Positions 26,622-34,120 of a stretch of 37,068 nucleotides of DNA are shown here, in pieces. The position numbers were made by a program, and so were the translations under genes. The first letter of the stretch is position 1. Every line of letters begins with the position of its first letter. The DNA is from Roseobacter sp. GAI101. Its GTDB lineage: Bacteria; Pseudomonadota; Alphaproteobacteria; Rhodobacterales; Rhodobacteraceae. Below the pieces are notes generated by a model, which was not told the DNA's origin, made no database searches, and was given only the letters and a program-made list of their open reading frames with translations. The stretch spans positions 939,501-976,568 of the forward strand of contig NZ_DS999213.1 in NCBI RefSeq assembly GCF_000156335.1. The letters run 5' to 3'.

Positions 26622-28014
26622 ATGGATCATTTCCCAATCTTTCTATCAACCAAGGGCCAACGCATTGTGTTGTCAGGCGGTGGCGACGCCGCGCTGGCAA
26701 AGCTGCGCCTGTTGATGAAGTCCCAAGCCAAAATCAGCGTTTACGCGCCTGACCCCGCACCCGAGTTGGTGCAATGGGCGGACGCAGGCCGCATTACGCT
26801 GCAAAAACGCCCACTACAGCTTGGCGATGTTCTATGCGCCAAACTGTTCTATGCCGCCGACGAAGATGCGGTTGAAGACGCCCGCACCGCCGCCATCGCG
26901 CGGGCTGAAGGTGCGTTGGTGAACATCGTCGACAATCTGCACGACAGCGCCTTTATCACGCCAGCCATCGTCGACCGTGACCCGGTCACCATCGCCATCG
27001 GCACCGAAGGAGCCGCCCCCGTGCTGGCCCGCGCGATCAAGGCTGACCTTGAGGAACGCCTGCCCGCGACGCTGGGCACACTGGCGCGCATTGGCAAAGG
27101 GTTTCGCAAGATGGCAGATGCCCTGCCCTTTGGCCGCCCCCGCCGCGACTTCTGGCGCGACTATTACTTTACCTCAGGCCCCCGTGCCGTGGCCGATGGC
27201 GAAGCGGCTGTTGGCGACGCACTTGATACCTTGCTGGCCGATCACCTGAGCCGCGCTGCCCGCCCCGGTCACATCGCCTTTGTCGGCGGTGGCCCCGGCG
27301 ACCCCGAATTGCTGACGCTCAAAGCCCGCCGCGCCTTGGACGAGGCCGATGTCGTGATCTACGACCGCCTGATCAGCCCCGAGATCCTTGAACTCGCCCG
27401 ACGCGAGGCGTTGATGATCGACGTCGGCAAAGAAGGCTTCGGCCCCTCGACATCGCAAGAAACCATCAATGCCCTATTGGTGGAACACGCCCAGAACGCG
27501 CACAGGTCGTGCGCCTGAAATCCGTGATGCCACGGTGTTTGGCCGTCTGGACGAAGAAATCGACGCCGTCGATGCCCATAATATTGGCTGGCACATCGTG
27601 CCCGGTATCACATCAGCCTCGGCTGCCGTCGCTGCCATCGGCCAAAGCCTGACCAAACGCAACCGGAACGCCAGCGTCAGGTTTCTGACAGGCCACGATA
27701 TGAAGGGTTTTGCCGACCACGACTGGGCCGCCTTGGCGCGCCCCGGTGAAGTTGCCGCGATCTACATGGGCAAGAAATCCGTCCGCTTTATCCAGGGCCG
27801 CCTGATCATGCACGGTGCTGACCGCGCCACACCGGTAACCGTCATCGAAAACGCCTCGCGGCCCGAACAACGCATTCTGGAAACCACGCTGGACCGTTTG
27901 CCCGCCGACCTGACAGAGGCGGAAATGAACGGCCCCGCGCTTACATTCTATGGCCTTGCCCTGCGCGCGGCGGCACTGGCCTCAACGGAAATCCTGCAAG
28001 AGGAGATGGCATAA
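26622..28014 (+). pseudogene. cysG: Siroheme synthase (CysG-type), disrupted by two single-base losses
   Basis: The ATG at 26622 follows AAGGA. Residues 1 to about 200 are the NAD-dependent precorrin-2 dehydrogenase/ferrochelatase part (IVLSGGGDAALAKLRLL, then AEGALVNIVDN). The rest is uroporphyrinogen-III methyltransferase: HIAFVGGGPGDPELLTLKA, VVIYDRLIS, VPGITSASAAVAAIG and PVTVIENASRPEQRILETTL. The first frame ends at 27518. The expected text NGAQVVRLKSGDATVFGR can be recovered only by adding one G near 27498 (AACGCGCA for AACGGCGCA) and one near 27523 (TCCGTGAT for TCCGGTGAT). The third frame then runs cleanly to 28014. As written, the conserved RLKSGD motif and the methyltransferase C-terminus are lost. 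Sequencing error or recent mutation are both possible. Confidence 0.88.
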
Positions 28015-28307
28015 TGGCCAAGCCCTTCACCCCCAAAGTTGTCACCGCAAACGCCCTGCTTGAGGGCGACGTGATCTATCAAACCGCCACTGGCTGGACC
28101 CGCGATCTGGCCCAGGCCGAGGTGCTGACCGACGAGGCCGATGCCGATCTGCGCATGATCGATGCCAGCCAGCAGACCGATCTGGTCGTAGGCGTCTATC
28201 TGGCCGATGTCGATGCCAGCGCTGCGCCCAAGCCCGTGCACTTCCGCGAGGCATTTCGCGCCAAAGGCCCGTCAAACTACGCCCACGGCAAACAGGAGGC
28301 CCTGTAA
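28014..28307 (+). CDS. DUF2849 domain-containing protein
   Basis: 97 residues. The ATG overlaps the last base of the siroheme synthase stop and the stop overlaps the cysI start by one base, so it is embedded in the operon. It has the DUF2849 pattern: FTPKVVTANALLEGDVIYQ, GWTRDLAQAEVLTDEADAD, and the C-terminal PVHFREAFRAKGPSNYAHGKQ. It is soluble, with no cysteines and no recognised catalytic motif. Proteins of this family sit between siroheme synthase and sulfite reductase genes in many alphaproteobacteria, which implies a role in sulfite reduction or its cofactor supply, but no function is established to my knowledge. Confidence 0.92.
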   Translation: MAKPFTPKVVTANALLEGDVIYQTATGWTRDLAQAEVLTDEADADLRMIDASQQTDLVVGVYLADVDASAAPKPVHFREAFRAKGPSNYAHGKQEAL

Positions 28308-29971
28308 TGTACAGCTATACCGAATTCGACGCCGACTTTCTGGCGGAACGCAACGCGCAATTCCGGGCCCAGGTTGAACGCCGCATTGACGGATCTTTGA
28401 CCGAGGATGAATTCAAGCCGCTGCGCCTGATGAACGGTCTTTATCTGCAACTGCACGCCTATATGCTGCGCGTGGCGATCCCCTACGGCACGCTGAACGG
28501 CGCGCAGATGCACAAGCTGGCCGACATCGCTGACACATGGGACAAGGGCTATGGCCACTTCACCACGCGGCAGAACATCCAGTACAACTGGCCGCAACTG
28601 CGCGATGTGCCCGATATGCTGGATGCGCTGGCCGAGGTGAACATGCACGCGATCCAGACGTCGGGGAACACCATCCGGAACGTCACCGCAGACCATTTCG
28701 CCGGTGCCGCCGCAGACGAGGTCGCGGACCCGCGCCCCGTGGCCGAGCTGATCCGCCAGTGGTCCACAGACCACCCCGAATTCCAGTTCCTGCCGCGCAA
28801 GTTCAAGGTCGCCGTGTCAGGCTCGGCCCATGACCGCGCTGTGATCAAGGCGCATGATATCGGGTTGCAGATCGTCGAACAAAACGGCGTGCTTGGATTT
28901 CAGGTGATCGTTGGCGGTGGCCTTGGCCGCACCCCGATGATCGGCAAGGTGCTCTATGATTTCGTCGCCTCCGAAGACCTGCTGCCCACCCTCGAAGCGA
29001 TCGTTTCGGTCTATAACCTGCTGGGCCGCCGCGATAACAAATACAAGGCCCGGATCAAGATCACCGTCCACGAAAACGGCATCGAAGACATCCGCGCCCG
29101 CGTCGACGCCCGCTATGCGCTGATCCGTCCGCAGTTCACCGGCGTGGACCAGCAGATGCTTGCGCGGATCGAGGCGGATTTCGCCAAACCGACCTTCAAG
29201 ACCGCCCCGCTGGACAGCTACACCCAAGCCTATGACAGCGATCCCGTCTTCCGCAGCTGGGCCGACACGAACCTGTCAGACCACCACGCGCCGGGCTATG
29301 CGATCGTGTCGATCAGCCTCAAGGCCCATGGCGCAACGCCGGGCGACGCGTCTTCTGACCAGATGCGCGTGATGGCAGACCTTGCCGCCCAATACGGCCA
29401 CGATGAACTGCGCATCAGCCACGAACAGAACGTGATCCTGCCGCATGTCCACCGCGCCGATCTGCCGGCCCTGCACGCCGCACTGAAAGACGCCAAACTC
29501 GCCACCGCGAACATCGGCCTGATCAGCGACATCATCGCCTGCCCTGGCATGGATTACTGCGCGCTGGCCACGGCCCGCTCGATCCCCATCGCCCAAGAAA
29601 TCGCGACCCGCTTTGACGCACTCAAGCTTGAGCACGAAGTCGGCCCGCTCAAGATCAAGATCTCGGGCTGCATCAACGCCTGTGGTCACCACCACGTGGG
29701 CCATATCGGCATCCTTGGCCTCGACCGTGCGGGTGTGGAAAACTACCAGATCACACTTGGTGGCGACGGCACCCAGGACGCGACCCTTGGGGAACGCGCA
29801 GGCCCCGGATTCTCGGCTGACGAGATCATTCCCGCCATCGAACGCCTCGTGCGCGGCTACCTTGATCTGCGCAGCGAACCCACCGAGACCTTCCTGCAAA
29901 CCTACCGCCGCCTCGGGTTGGCCCCTTTCAAGGCCGCCCTCTATCCGGAAGCCCGTGCCAATGCCGCGTGA
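28307..29971 (+). CDS. cysI: Nitrite/sulfite reductase hemoprotein subunit (CysI-type)
   Basis: 554 residues. Siroheme and 4Fe-4S enzyme reducing sulfite to sulfide by six electrons. It has the two-fold repeat of the family: YGHFTTRQNIQYNWPQL in the first half and ELRISHEQNVILPHV in the second. Cluster and siroheme cysteines are in CPGMDYC (Cys412, Cys418) and SGCINAC (Cys455, Cys459). Substrate-binding arginines and lysines (TRQN; RKFKVAVSG) are present. Given cysH and siroheme synthase around it, sulfite is the likely substrate rather than nitrite. It has a 1-bp overlap with the DUF2849 gene and an 11-bp overlap with cysH. The donor could be ferredoxin, given the ferredoxin-NADP reductase gene downstream. 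Confidence 0.95.
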   Translation: MYSYTEFDADFLAERNAQFRAQVERRIDGSLTEDEFKPLRLMNGLYLQLHAYMLRVAIPYGTLNGAQMHKLADIADTWDKGYGHFTTRQNIQYNWPQLRDVPDMLDALAEVNMHAIQTSGNTIRNVTADHFAGAAADEVADPRPVAELIRQWSTDHPEFQFLPRKFKVAVSGSAHDRAVIKAHDIGLQIVEQNGVLGFQVIVGGGLGRTPMIGKVLYDFVASEDLLPTLEAIVSVYNLLGRRDNKYKARIKITVHENGIEDIRARVDARYALIRPQFTGVDQQMLARIEADFAKPTFKTAPLDSYTQAYDSDPVFRSWADTNLSDHHAPGYAIVSISLKAHGATPGDASSDQMRVMADLAAQYGHDELRISHEQNVILPHVHRADLPALHAALKDAKLATANIGLISDIIACPGMDYCALATARSIPIAQEIATRFDALKLEHEVGPLKIKISGCINACGHHHVGHIGILGLDRAGVENYQITLGGDGTQDATLGERAGPGFSADEIIPAIERLVRGYLDLRSEPTETFLQTYRRLGLAPFKAALYPEARANAA

Positions 29972-30746
29972 TACCCACATTCCAAATGGACAGGAAATCC
30001 TCCCCGAAGGGCCGGATCGCGTCGCGCAACTGACCGCGCAGGTCAAAGCGCTGAATGACGACCTGCGCCACCACAGCGCCACGGACGTGCTGCGCGCGGC
30101 GATCGAACATGTGCCAAATCTCGCGCTGGTGTCCAGCTTCGGGGCCGAATCCGTCGCTCTCCTGCACTTGGCATCAATGGTCAAACGGGATCTGCCGGTG
30201 CTGTTCATCGACACTGAAATGCTGTTCACCGAAACCCTGGTCTACCAACAGGAACTTGGCGAACGGTTGGGACTGCGCAACATCCAGATCATCCGCGCCG
30301 CGGATATCGCGGAGAAGGACCCTGACGGCACGCTGCACCAACGCGACCCAGACGCCTGCTGTGCCTTTCGCAAGACCGTGCCACTGCAAACCGCACTTCA
30401 GGGTTTTGACGGCTGGATCACGGGCCGCAAACGGTTCCAGTCCGGTACCCGTGCCAGCCTGCCGTTTTTCGAGGTCGAAACACCCGGTGACGCCCCCGCA
30501 CGGATCAAGGTCAACCCGCTGGCCCATTGGCAGGCGGGCGACGTTGCCGACTATATCACTGAAAACCGTCTGCCCCGCCATCCATTGGTGGCGCAGGGCT
30601 ATCCCAGCATCGGTTGCGCACCCTGCACATCCACGGTTAAGCCCGGCGAAGACCCCCGCGCAGGGCGTTGGCGCGACACGCAAAAAGAAGAATGCGGCAT
30701 CCATTTTGTCGACGGCAAGATGGTCCGAACAGGAGCAAAAACATGA
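29961..30746 (+). CDS. cysH: Adenylylsulfate reductase, assimilatory (CysH-type)
   Basis: 261 residues from ATG 29961, overlapping the cysI end by 11 bp; a longer frame upstream lies inside cysI. It reduces activated sulfate to sulfite using thioredoxin. PAPS-reductase fold with LALVSSFGAESVALLHL (P-loop-like), LFIDTEMLFTETL and the ITGRKRFQSGTR segment. Cys133-Cys134 (DACCAFRK) and Cys219-x2-Cys222 (GCAPC) form the CC/CxxC set that binds a 4Fe-4S cluster, the hallmark of the adenylylsulfate (APS) type rather than E. coli's PAPS type. The C-terminal catalytic Cys is in KEECGIH. The sulfurylase genes are not in the window. Its stop overlaps the DUF934 start as ATGA. Confidence 0.95.
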   Translation: MPRDTHIPNGQEILPEGPDRVAQLTAQVKALNDDLRHHSATDVLRAAIEHVPNLALVSSFGAESVALLHLASMVKRDLPVLFIDTEMLFTETLVYQQELGERLGLRNIQIIRAADIAEKDPDGTLHQRDPDACCAFRKTVPLQTALQGFDGWITGRKRFQSGTRASLPFFEVETPGDAPARIKVNPLAHWQAGDVADYITENRLPRHPLVAQGYPSIGCAPCTSTVKPGEDPRAGRWRDTQKEECGIHFVDGKMVRTGAKT

Positions 30747-31144
30747 CACAGCTTGTGACAGATCAAGGTTTCACGACAGACGACTGGACGGCGGGGTTCA
30801 CTGTGCTTGGCTGCGCGAATGACGCGGTCGCATTGCACGTGCCCTCGGATGCGCAGCCGGGTGACATCCAGCTGAACCATGCGCTGCAGATCATCCGCAT
30901 CGATTTCCCCAGCTCCGCAGACGGGCGCGGCTTTACCATCGCCAAACAGCTCCGCCTGCTGGGGTATACGGGGCGCTTGCGTGCCCATGGGCACGTGCTC
31001 GCTGACCAATATGCCATGGCGCGCCGTGCAGGGTTCGACGAGGTCGAAATTACCGATGACCTGGCCGCCCGTCAGCCCGAAGACCAATGGCTAGCCCGCG
31101 CGAACTGGCAGGACCATGACTATCAGTCGCGCCTGCGCGGCTGA
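30743..31144 (+). CDS. DUF934 domain-containing protein of the sulfur-assimilation operon
   Basis: 133 residues from the ATG overlapping the cysH stop. It matches the DUF934 pattern: IRIDFPSSADGRGFTIAKQL, LLGYTGRLRAHGHVLADQY, MARRAGFDEVEITDDLA, and the C-terminal WQDHDYQSRLRG. It is soluble, with a single cysteine and no known catalytic motif. DUF934 proteins are constant neighbours of cysI/cysH in proteobacteria. Their role is not established to my knowledge; a function in assembling or protecting sulfite reductase is a fair guess. It is the last gene of the tightly overlapping block; the next gene begins 74 bp later. Confidence 0.92.
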   Translation: MTQLVTDQGFTTDDWTAGFTVLGCANDAVALHVPSDAQPGDIQLNHALQIIRIDFPSSADGRGFTIAKQLRLLGYTGRLRAHGHVLADQYAMARRAGFDEVEITDDLAARQPEDQWLARANWQDHDYQSRLRG

Positions 31145-31218
31145 TACGGGTCTTTTCCTACCTCCTCCCTTCCCCTAAAGACAAAGGCGGCGCGCCCGAT
31201 GAGCGTGCCGATGAAACC

Positions 31219-32067
31219 ATGACCGAGCATTCCCCCGTGACACAGACCGACGCCAAGCCCGTACCCACCCTGCCCGACGCGCAGACCGTGATCTCCGTCA
31301 AACACTGGACAGACCGGTTGTTTTCCTTTCGCGTGTCGCGCCCAGCGTCCTTGCGGTTCCGGTCGGGCGAATTTGTGATGATCGGCCTGATGGGCGATCC
31401 GGACCCCAAGACCGGCAAGCAAAAACCGTTGCTGCGGGCCTATTCCATCGCCTCGCCGTCGTGGGATGATGAACTGGAGTTCTATTCGATCAAGGTTCAG
31501 GATGGTCCGCTGACCTCGAAACTCCAGCACATTCAACCAGGAGACGAAATCATCCTGCGGCCCAAGCCTGTTGGAACTCTGGTGCATGACGCGCTGCTGC
31601 CGGGCAAGCGGCTATGGCTTTTTGCCACCGGTACCGGATTTGCCCCCTTTGCGTCGCTGTTGCGTGAACCCGAGACCTACGAGAATTTCGATCAGGTCAT
31701 CGTCACCCACACCGTGCGCGATGTCGCCGAACTGGATTACAGCCGCAGCCTGATCGAAGAGATCCAGAACGACGAGATGATGCATGAACTGATCGGCAAG
31801 GACAATCTGGCCAAGATCGTCTATTACCCGACCACGACACGCCAAGACAGCCCCAAGATGGGCCGTATCACGACACTGCTGCAGGATGGGACCGTATTTG
31901 CCGATCTCGGCATTGACGGGATCACCGCCGGGACCGATCGCGGCATGGTTTGTGGCAGCCTTGATTTCAACAAGGACATCAAGGAGGTCCTTGAAGGTTT
32001 CGGCCTGGAAGAAGGTGCGAACTCCGACCCCAAGCATTACGTCGTGGAAAAAGCCTTCGTCGGCTAA
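31219..32067 (+). CDS. fpr: Ferredoxin-NADP reductase
   Basis: 282 residues from ATG 31219; the ribosome-binding site is weak, and GTG 31237 is an alternative start. FAD-binding domain with the RAYSIAS motif and the GTLVHDALLPG segment; NADP domain with FATGTGFAPFASLLRE and, near the C-terminus, GMVCGSLDFNKDIKEVL. The chain ends HYVVEKAFVG, as in bacterial subclass II reductases. It moves electrons between NADPH and ferredoxin or flavodoxin. Following a sulfite reductase operon by 74 bp, it may feed electrons to CysI, possibly on the same transcript. It ends at a strong terminator. Roles in oxidative stress are also known for this family. Confidence 0.95.
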   Translation: MTEHSPVTQTDAKPVPTLPDAQTVISVKHWTDRLFSFRVSRPASLRFRSGEFVMIGLMGDPDPKTGKQKPLLRAYSIASPSWDDELEFYSIKVQDGPLTSKLQHIQPGDEIILRPKPVGTLVHDALLPGKRLWLFATGTGFAPFASLLREPETYENFDQVIVTHTVRDVAELDYSRSLIEEIQNDEMMHELIGKDNLAKIVYYPTTTRQDSPKMGRITTLLQDGTVFADLGIDGITAGTDRGMVCGSLDFNKDIKEVLEGFGLEEGANSDPKHYVVEKAFVG

Positions 32068-32096
32068 GCCTGTCGGCCATCACCACCGGACATGAA

Positions 32097-32136
32097 AAAA
32101 CCGCGCCCTCTTGCGAAGGCGCGGTTTTCTTTTTGC
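32097..32136. terminator. Strong terminator between fpr and the Ala-rich protein gene
   Basis: AAAACCGCGCC (32097-32107) and GGCGCGGTTTT (32118-32128), an 11-bp stem followed by TTTTCTTTTT in the plus direction and by a T run on the minus strand. It serves the convergent genes on both sides. Confidence 0.9.
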
Positions 32137-32150
32137 GGTATCCCTAGGGA

Positions 32151-33263
32151 TTACATGTTCAGCGCAGCGCGCACACGGTCCAGCACGTCCTGAAGCGTAT
32201 CGGGTTTGTCGCTCGCGGTTTCCAGACCACGCTTGAGCAAGGTTTTCTCCATGCCCGGGATTGTGGAGTCGTCGATGATCGTGAGGGCTTCTTCAAGGTC
32301 AAAGCCTTCGACGGTCAACACCTGCTCGGGTGTGACATCGACCGACGCAGCGGCTGCTTCTGCTTGCTCGGCTGTTTCAGCGACCGCATCGGCTGCTTCC
32401 GAAGCCGTCTCTGCTGTCGCATCCGCTGCATCTGATGCAGCGTCAGCTGTTGCGTCAACGGCATCTGCCGCTGCATCTGCAGTGGCATCCGCGGCTTCAT
32501 CCGCCGCTGCGGCTGCTTCCGAAGCCGTCTCTGCTGTCGCATCCGATGCGTCTGACGCAGCTTCTTCTGTTGCGTCAACGGCATTTGCCGCTGCATCTGC
32601 TGTGGCATCCGCGGCTTCATCCGCCGCTGCGGCTGCTTCCGAAGCCGTCTCTGCTGTCGCATCCGCTGCGTCTGATGCAGCTTCTTCTGTTGCGTCAACG
32701 GCATCTGCCGCTGCATCTGATGTTGCATCCGCGGCTTCATCCGCCGCTGCGGCTGCTTCCGAAGCCGTCTCTGCTGTCGCATCCGCGGCGTCTGACGCCA
32801 TCTCTGTCACAGCCGTTGCAGCGTCCGATGCGGTTTCCGATGTCGCTGCCATCGCGTCAGACGCGGTGTCGGCTGCGGCATTTGCCGCCTCCGTTGCGGT
32901 CTCGGCAACCGCCGTGGCCGCGTCGGAAACCATGTTCATTGCGTCGTCAGCAACTTCGGGGGCTGCCGCTGCAGCCTCTTCGGTGGCCTGAACTGCTGCA
33001 TCGGCTGCGTCGGACGCGGCCTCTGAAACGGCATTAGCGGCCGCATCTGCTGCCTGTGCTGTCGCTTCGACGGCTTCCGCAACCACACCTTCCGTCGCTT
33101 CGACCGCGTCGCCGACGGCAGCCGTAGCGCTTTCCAATGCTTCGGGCGCATTGACCGCATCCGACGCCGTTTCCGCGATTTCCTTAACCGACCGACCGGA
33201 ATACAGCATGTATCCCCCGAATGCGATCACAGCCGCGATGATGATCCAGATGAGGTTTCTCAT
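32151..33263 (-). CDS. Membrane-anchored Ala/Glu/Asp-rich repeat protein of unknown function
   Basis: 370 residues from the ATG at 33263. One N-terminal helix ([20 protein letters not shown]) anchors it; the following SGRSVKEI suggests the rest is outside the inner membrane if N-in. From about residue 30 to 300 it is almost only Ala, Asp, Glu, Thr, Ser and Val, with hardly a basic residue, and includes a tandem 40-residue repeat (120 bp of DNA). This should form a long acidic helix or coiled coil. A distinct C-terminal domain of about 60 residues begins [20 protein letters not shown] and ends [13 protein letters not shown] do not recognise the family. It is divergent from infC. Confidence 0.85.
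   Translation of the reverse strand: MRNLIWIIIAAVIAFGGYMLYSGRSVKEIAETASDAVNAPEALESATAAVGDAVEATEGVVAEAVEATAQAADAAANAVSEAASDAADAAVQATEEAAAAAPEVADDAMNMVSDAATAVAETATEAANAAADTASDAMAATSETASDAATAVTEMASDAADATAETASEAAAAADEAADATSDAAADAVDATEEAASDAADATAETASEAAAAADEAADATADAAANAVDATEEAASDASDATAETASEAAAAADEAADATADAAADAVDATADAASDAADATAETASEAADAVAETAEQAEAAAASVDVTPEQVLTVEGFDLEEALTIIDDSTIPGMEKTLLKRGLETASDKPDTLQDVLDRVRAALNM
32401..32800. repeat. 120-bp tandem repeat inside the Ala-rich protein gene
   Basis: Three full units (32401-32520, 32521-32640, 32641-32760) plus a partial one (32761-32800) begin with GAAGCCGTCTCTGCTGTCGC. They differ at only a few scattered positions, so they are recent duplications or kept alike by gene conversion. 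Each unit encodes 40 residues in frame. Confidence 0.93.
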
Positions 33264-33456
33264 GGCAATATAGTCCCTTCGAACTTGGTAGATTTCGTCC
33301 CGTGCACCCATTATGCACGCTCAAATGGTCAAATGCGCCTTCATTTGTCAGGTTGCAAGGTTGAAACGCCCCTTTTAGCAGGGTTTAACCCCATTTTGCG
33401 GCTTGAAGAAGCACCAGCGCGGGTTTACCTTCTGTCTTCGACATTACAGAACAATC
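33264..33456. promoter_or_regulatory. Divergent promoter and infC leader region
   Basis: The 200-bp gap between two divergent genes must contain both promoters. I cannot assign -35/-10 boxes with confidence. In plus direction an open frame crosses it in phase with infC but has no start supported by a ribosome-binding site, so it is treated as leader. Confidence 0.4.
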
Positions 33457-33473
33457 AAAGGACGTTCATCATC
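33457..33473 (+). promoter_or_regulatory. infC ribosome-binding site and AUC start
   Basis: AAAGGA (33457-33462) lies 8 bases before ATC at 33471-33473, the codon before [11 protein letters not shown]. No ATG, GTG or TTG is in frame at proper spacing. An AUC (or the adjacent ATC at 33468) start fits IF3 autoregulation as known for E. coli infC (AUU). Confidence 0.75.
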
Positions 33474-34019
33474 GCTCGTAGACCACATAACGCGCCGCCA
33501 CAAAGAGACACGGGCCCGCGCATTAACGAAAATATCCGTTCCAATGAAATTCGTTTGATCGGTGCCGACGGCGAAAACGTAGGGGTCGTGACTCCAGGCC
33601 GCGCCATGGAAATGGCCGAAGACGCCGGACTGGACTTGGTCGAGATCTCTCCCAATGCCAACCCGCCCGTGTGCAAGATCATGGATTTCGGCAAGTTCAA
33701 ATACGAGACGCAAAAGCGCGAAGCCGAAGCGCGCAAGAAGCAGAAGATCATCGAGATCAAAGAGGTCAAGTTCAGACCGAACACCGACACCAACGACTAT
33801 CAGGTCAAGATGCGGAACGTGTTCAAGTTTCTGGACAATGGCGACAAGGTAAAGATCACCCTGCGCTTCCGTGGCCGCGAGATGGCGCACCAGAACCTGG
33901 GTCGCCAGTTGCTGGAACGCGTCGCCGAGGACACCAAAGAAGTGGGCCGCGTCGAAAACTTCCCCAAGATGGAAGGCCGTCAGATGGTCATGCTGATCGG
34001 CCCGATGCCGAACAAATAA
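33471..34019 (+). CDS. infC: Translation initiation factor IF-3
   Basis: 182 residues from a probable ATC start at 33471. IF-3 binds the 30S subunit, checks the start codon and initiator tRNA, and prevents premature 50S joining. The N domain shows [20 protein letters not shown] and [20 protein letters not shown]; the linker [13 protein letters not shown] is basic; the C domain has [19 protein letters not shown] and [13 protein letters not shown]. The length fits the family. The open frame extends another 62 codons upstream, but that stretch lacks family similarity and a ribosome-binding site. It is followed by a strong terminator, and the rpmI-rplT pair often found after infC is absent from this locus. 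Confidence 0.96.
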   Translation: MARRPHNAPPQRDTGPRINENIRSNEIRLIGADGENVGVVTPGRAMEMAEDAGLDLVEISPNANPPVCKIMDFGKFKYETQKREAEARKKQKIIEIKEVKFRPNTDTNDYQVKMRNVFKFLDNGDKVKITLRFRGREMAHQNLGRQLLERVAEDTKEVGRVENFPKMEGRQMVMLIGPMPNK

Positions 34020-34066
34020 TTCCGGCCTTTAATATCGCTGCTGTTAGGTCGCTGATGCAGACATAA

Positions 34067-34102
34067 AAAAACGCCCCCGTGAGTAATCACGGGGGCGTTT
34101 TT
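34067..34102. terminator. Bidirectional terminator between infC and the OmpA-family gene
   Basis: AAAAACGCCCCCGTG (34067-34081) and CACGGGGGCGTTTTT (34088-34102) form a perfect 15-bp stem with a 6-nt loop and T-runs on both strands. It serves the convergent infC and OmpA-family gene. Confidence 0.93.
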
Positions 34103-34120
34103 CGTTTCAAGGAAGCAGAG

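Noticed and set aside
29613..29960. 116-residue N-terminal extension of CysH inside cysI
   Set aside because: Out-of-frame reading of cysI; the family starts near ATG 29961.
32401..32800. Possible CRISPR or satellite array
   Set aside because: Units are 120 bp, directly abutting without spacers, and are in frame inside a coding sequence.
32206..33037. Plus-strand Ser/Ala-rich and Leu/Arg-rich frames over the repeat region
   Set aside because: Complementary readings of the GCx-rich 120-bp repeats; the minus-strand protein has a membrane anchor and a ribosome-binding site, these do not.
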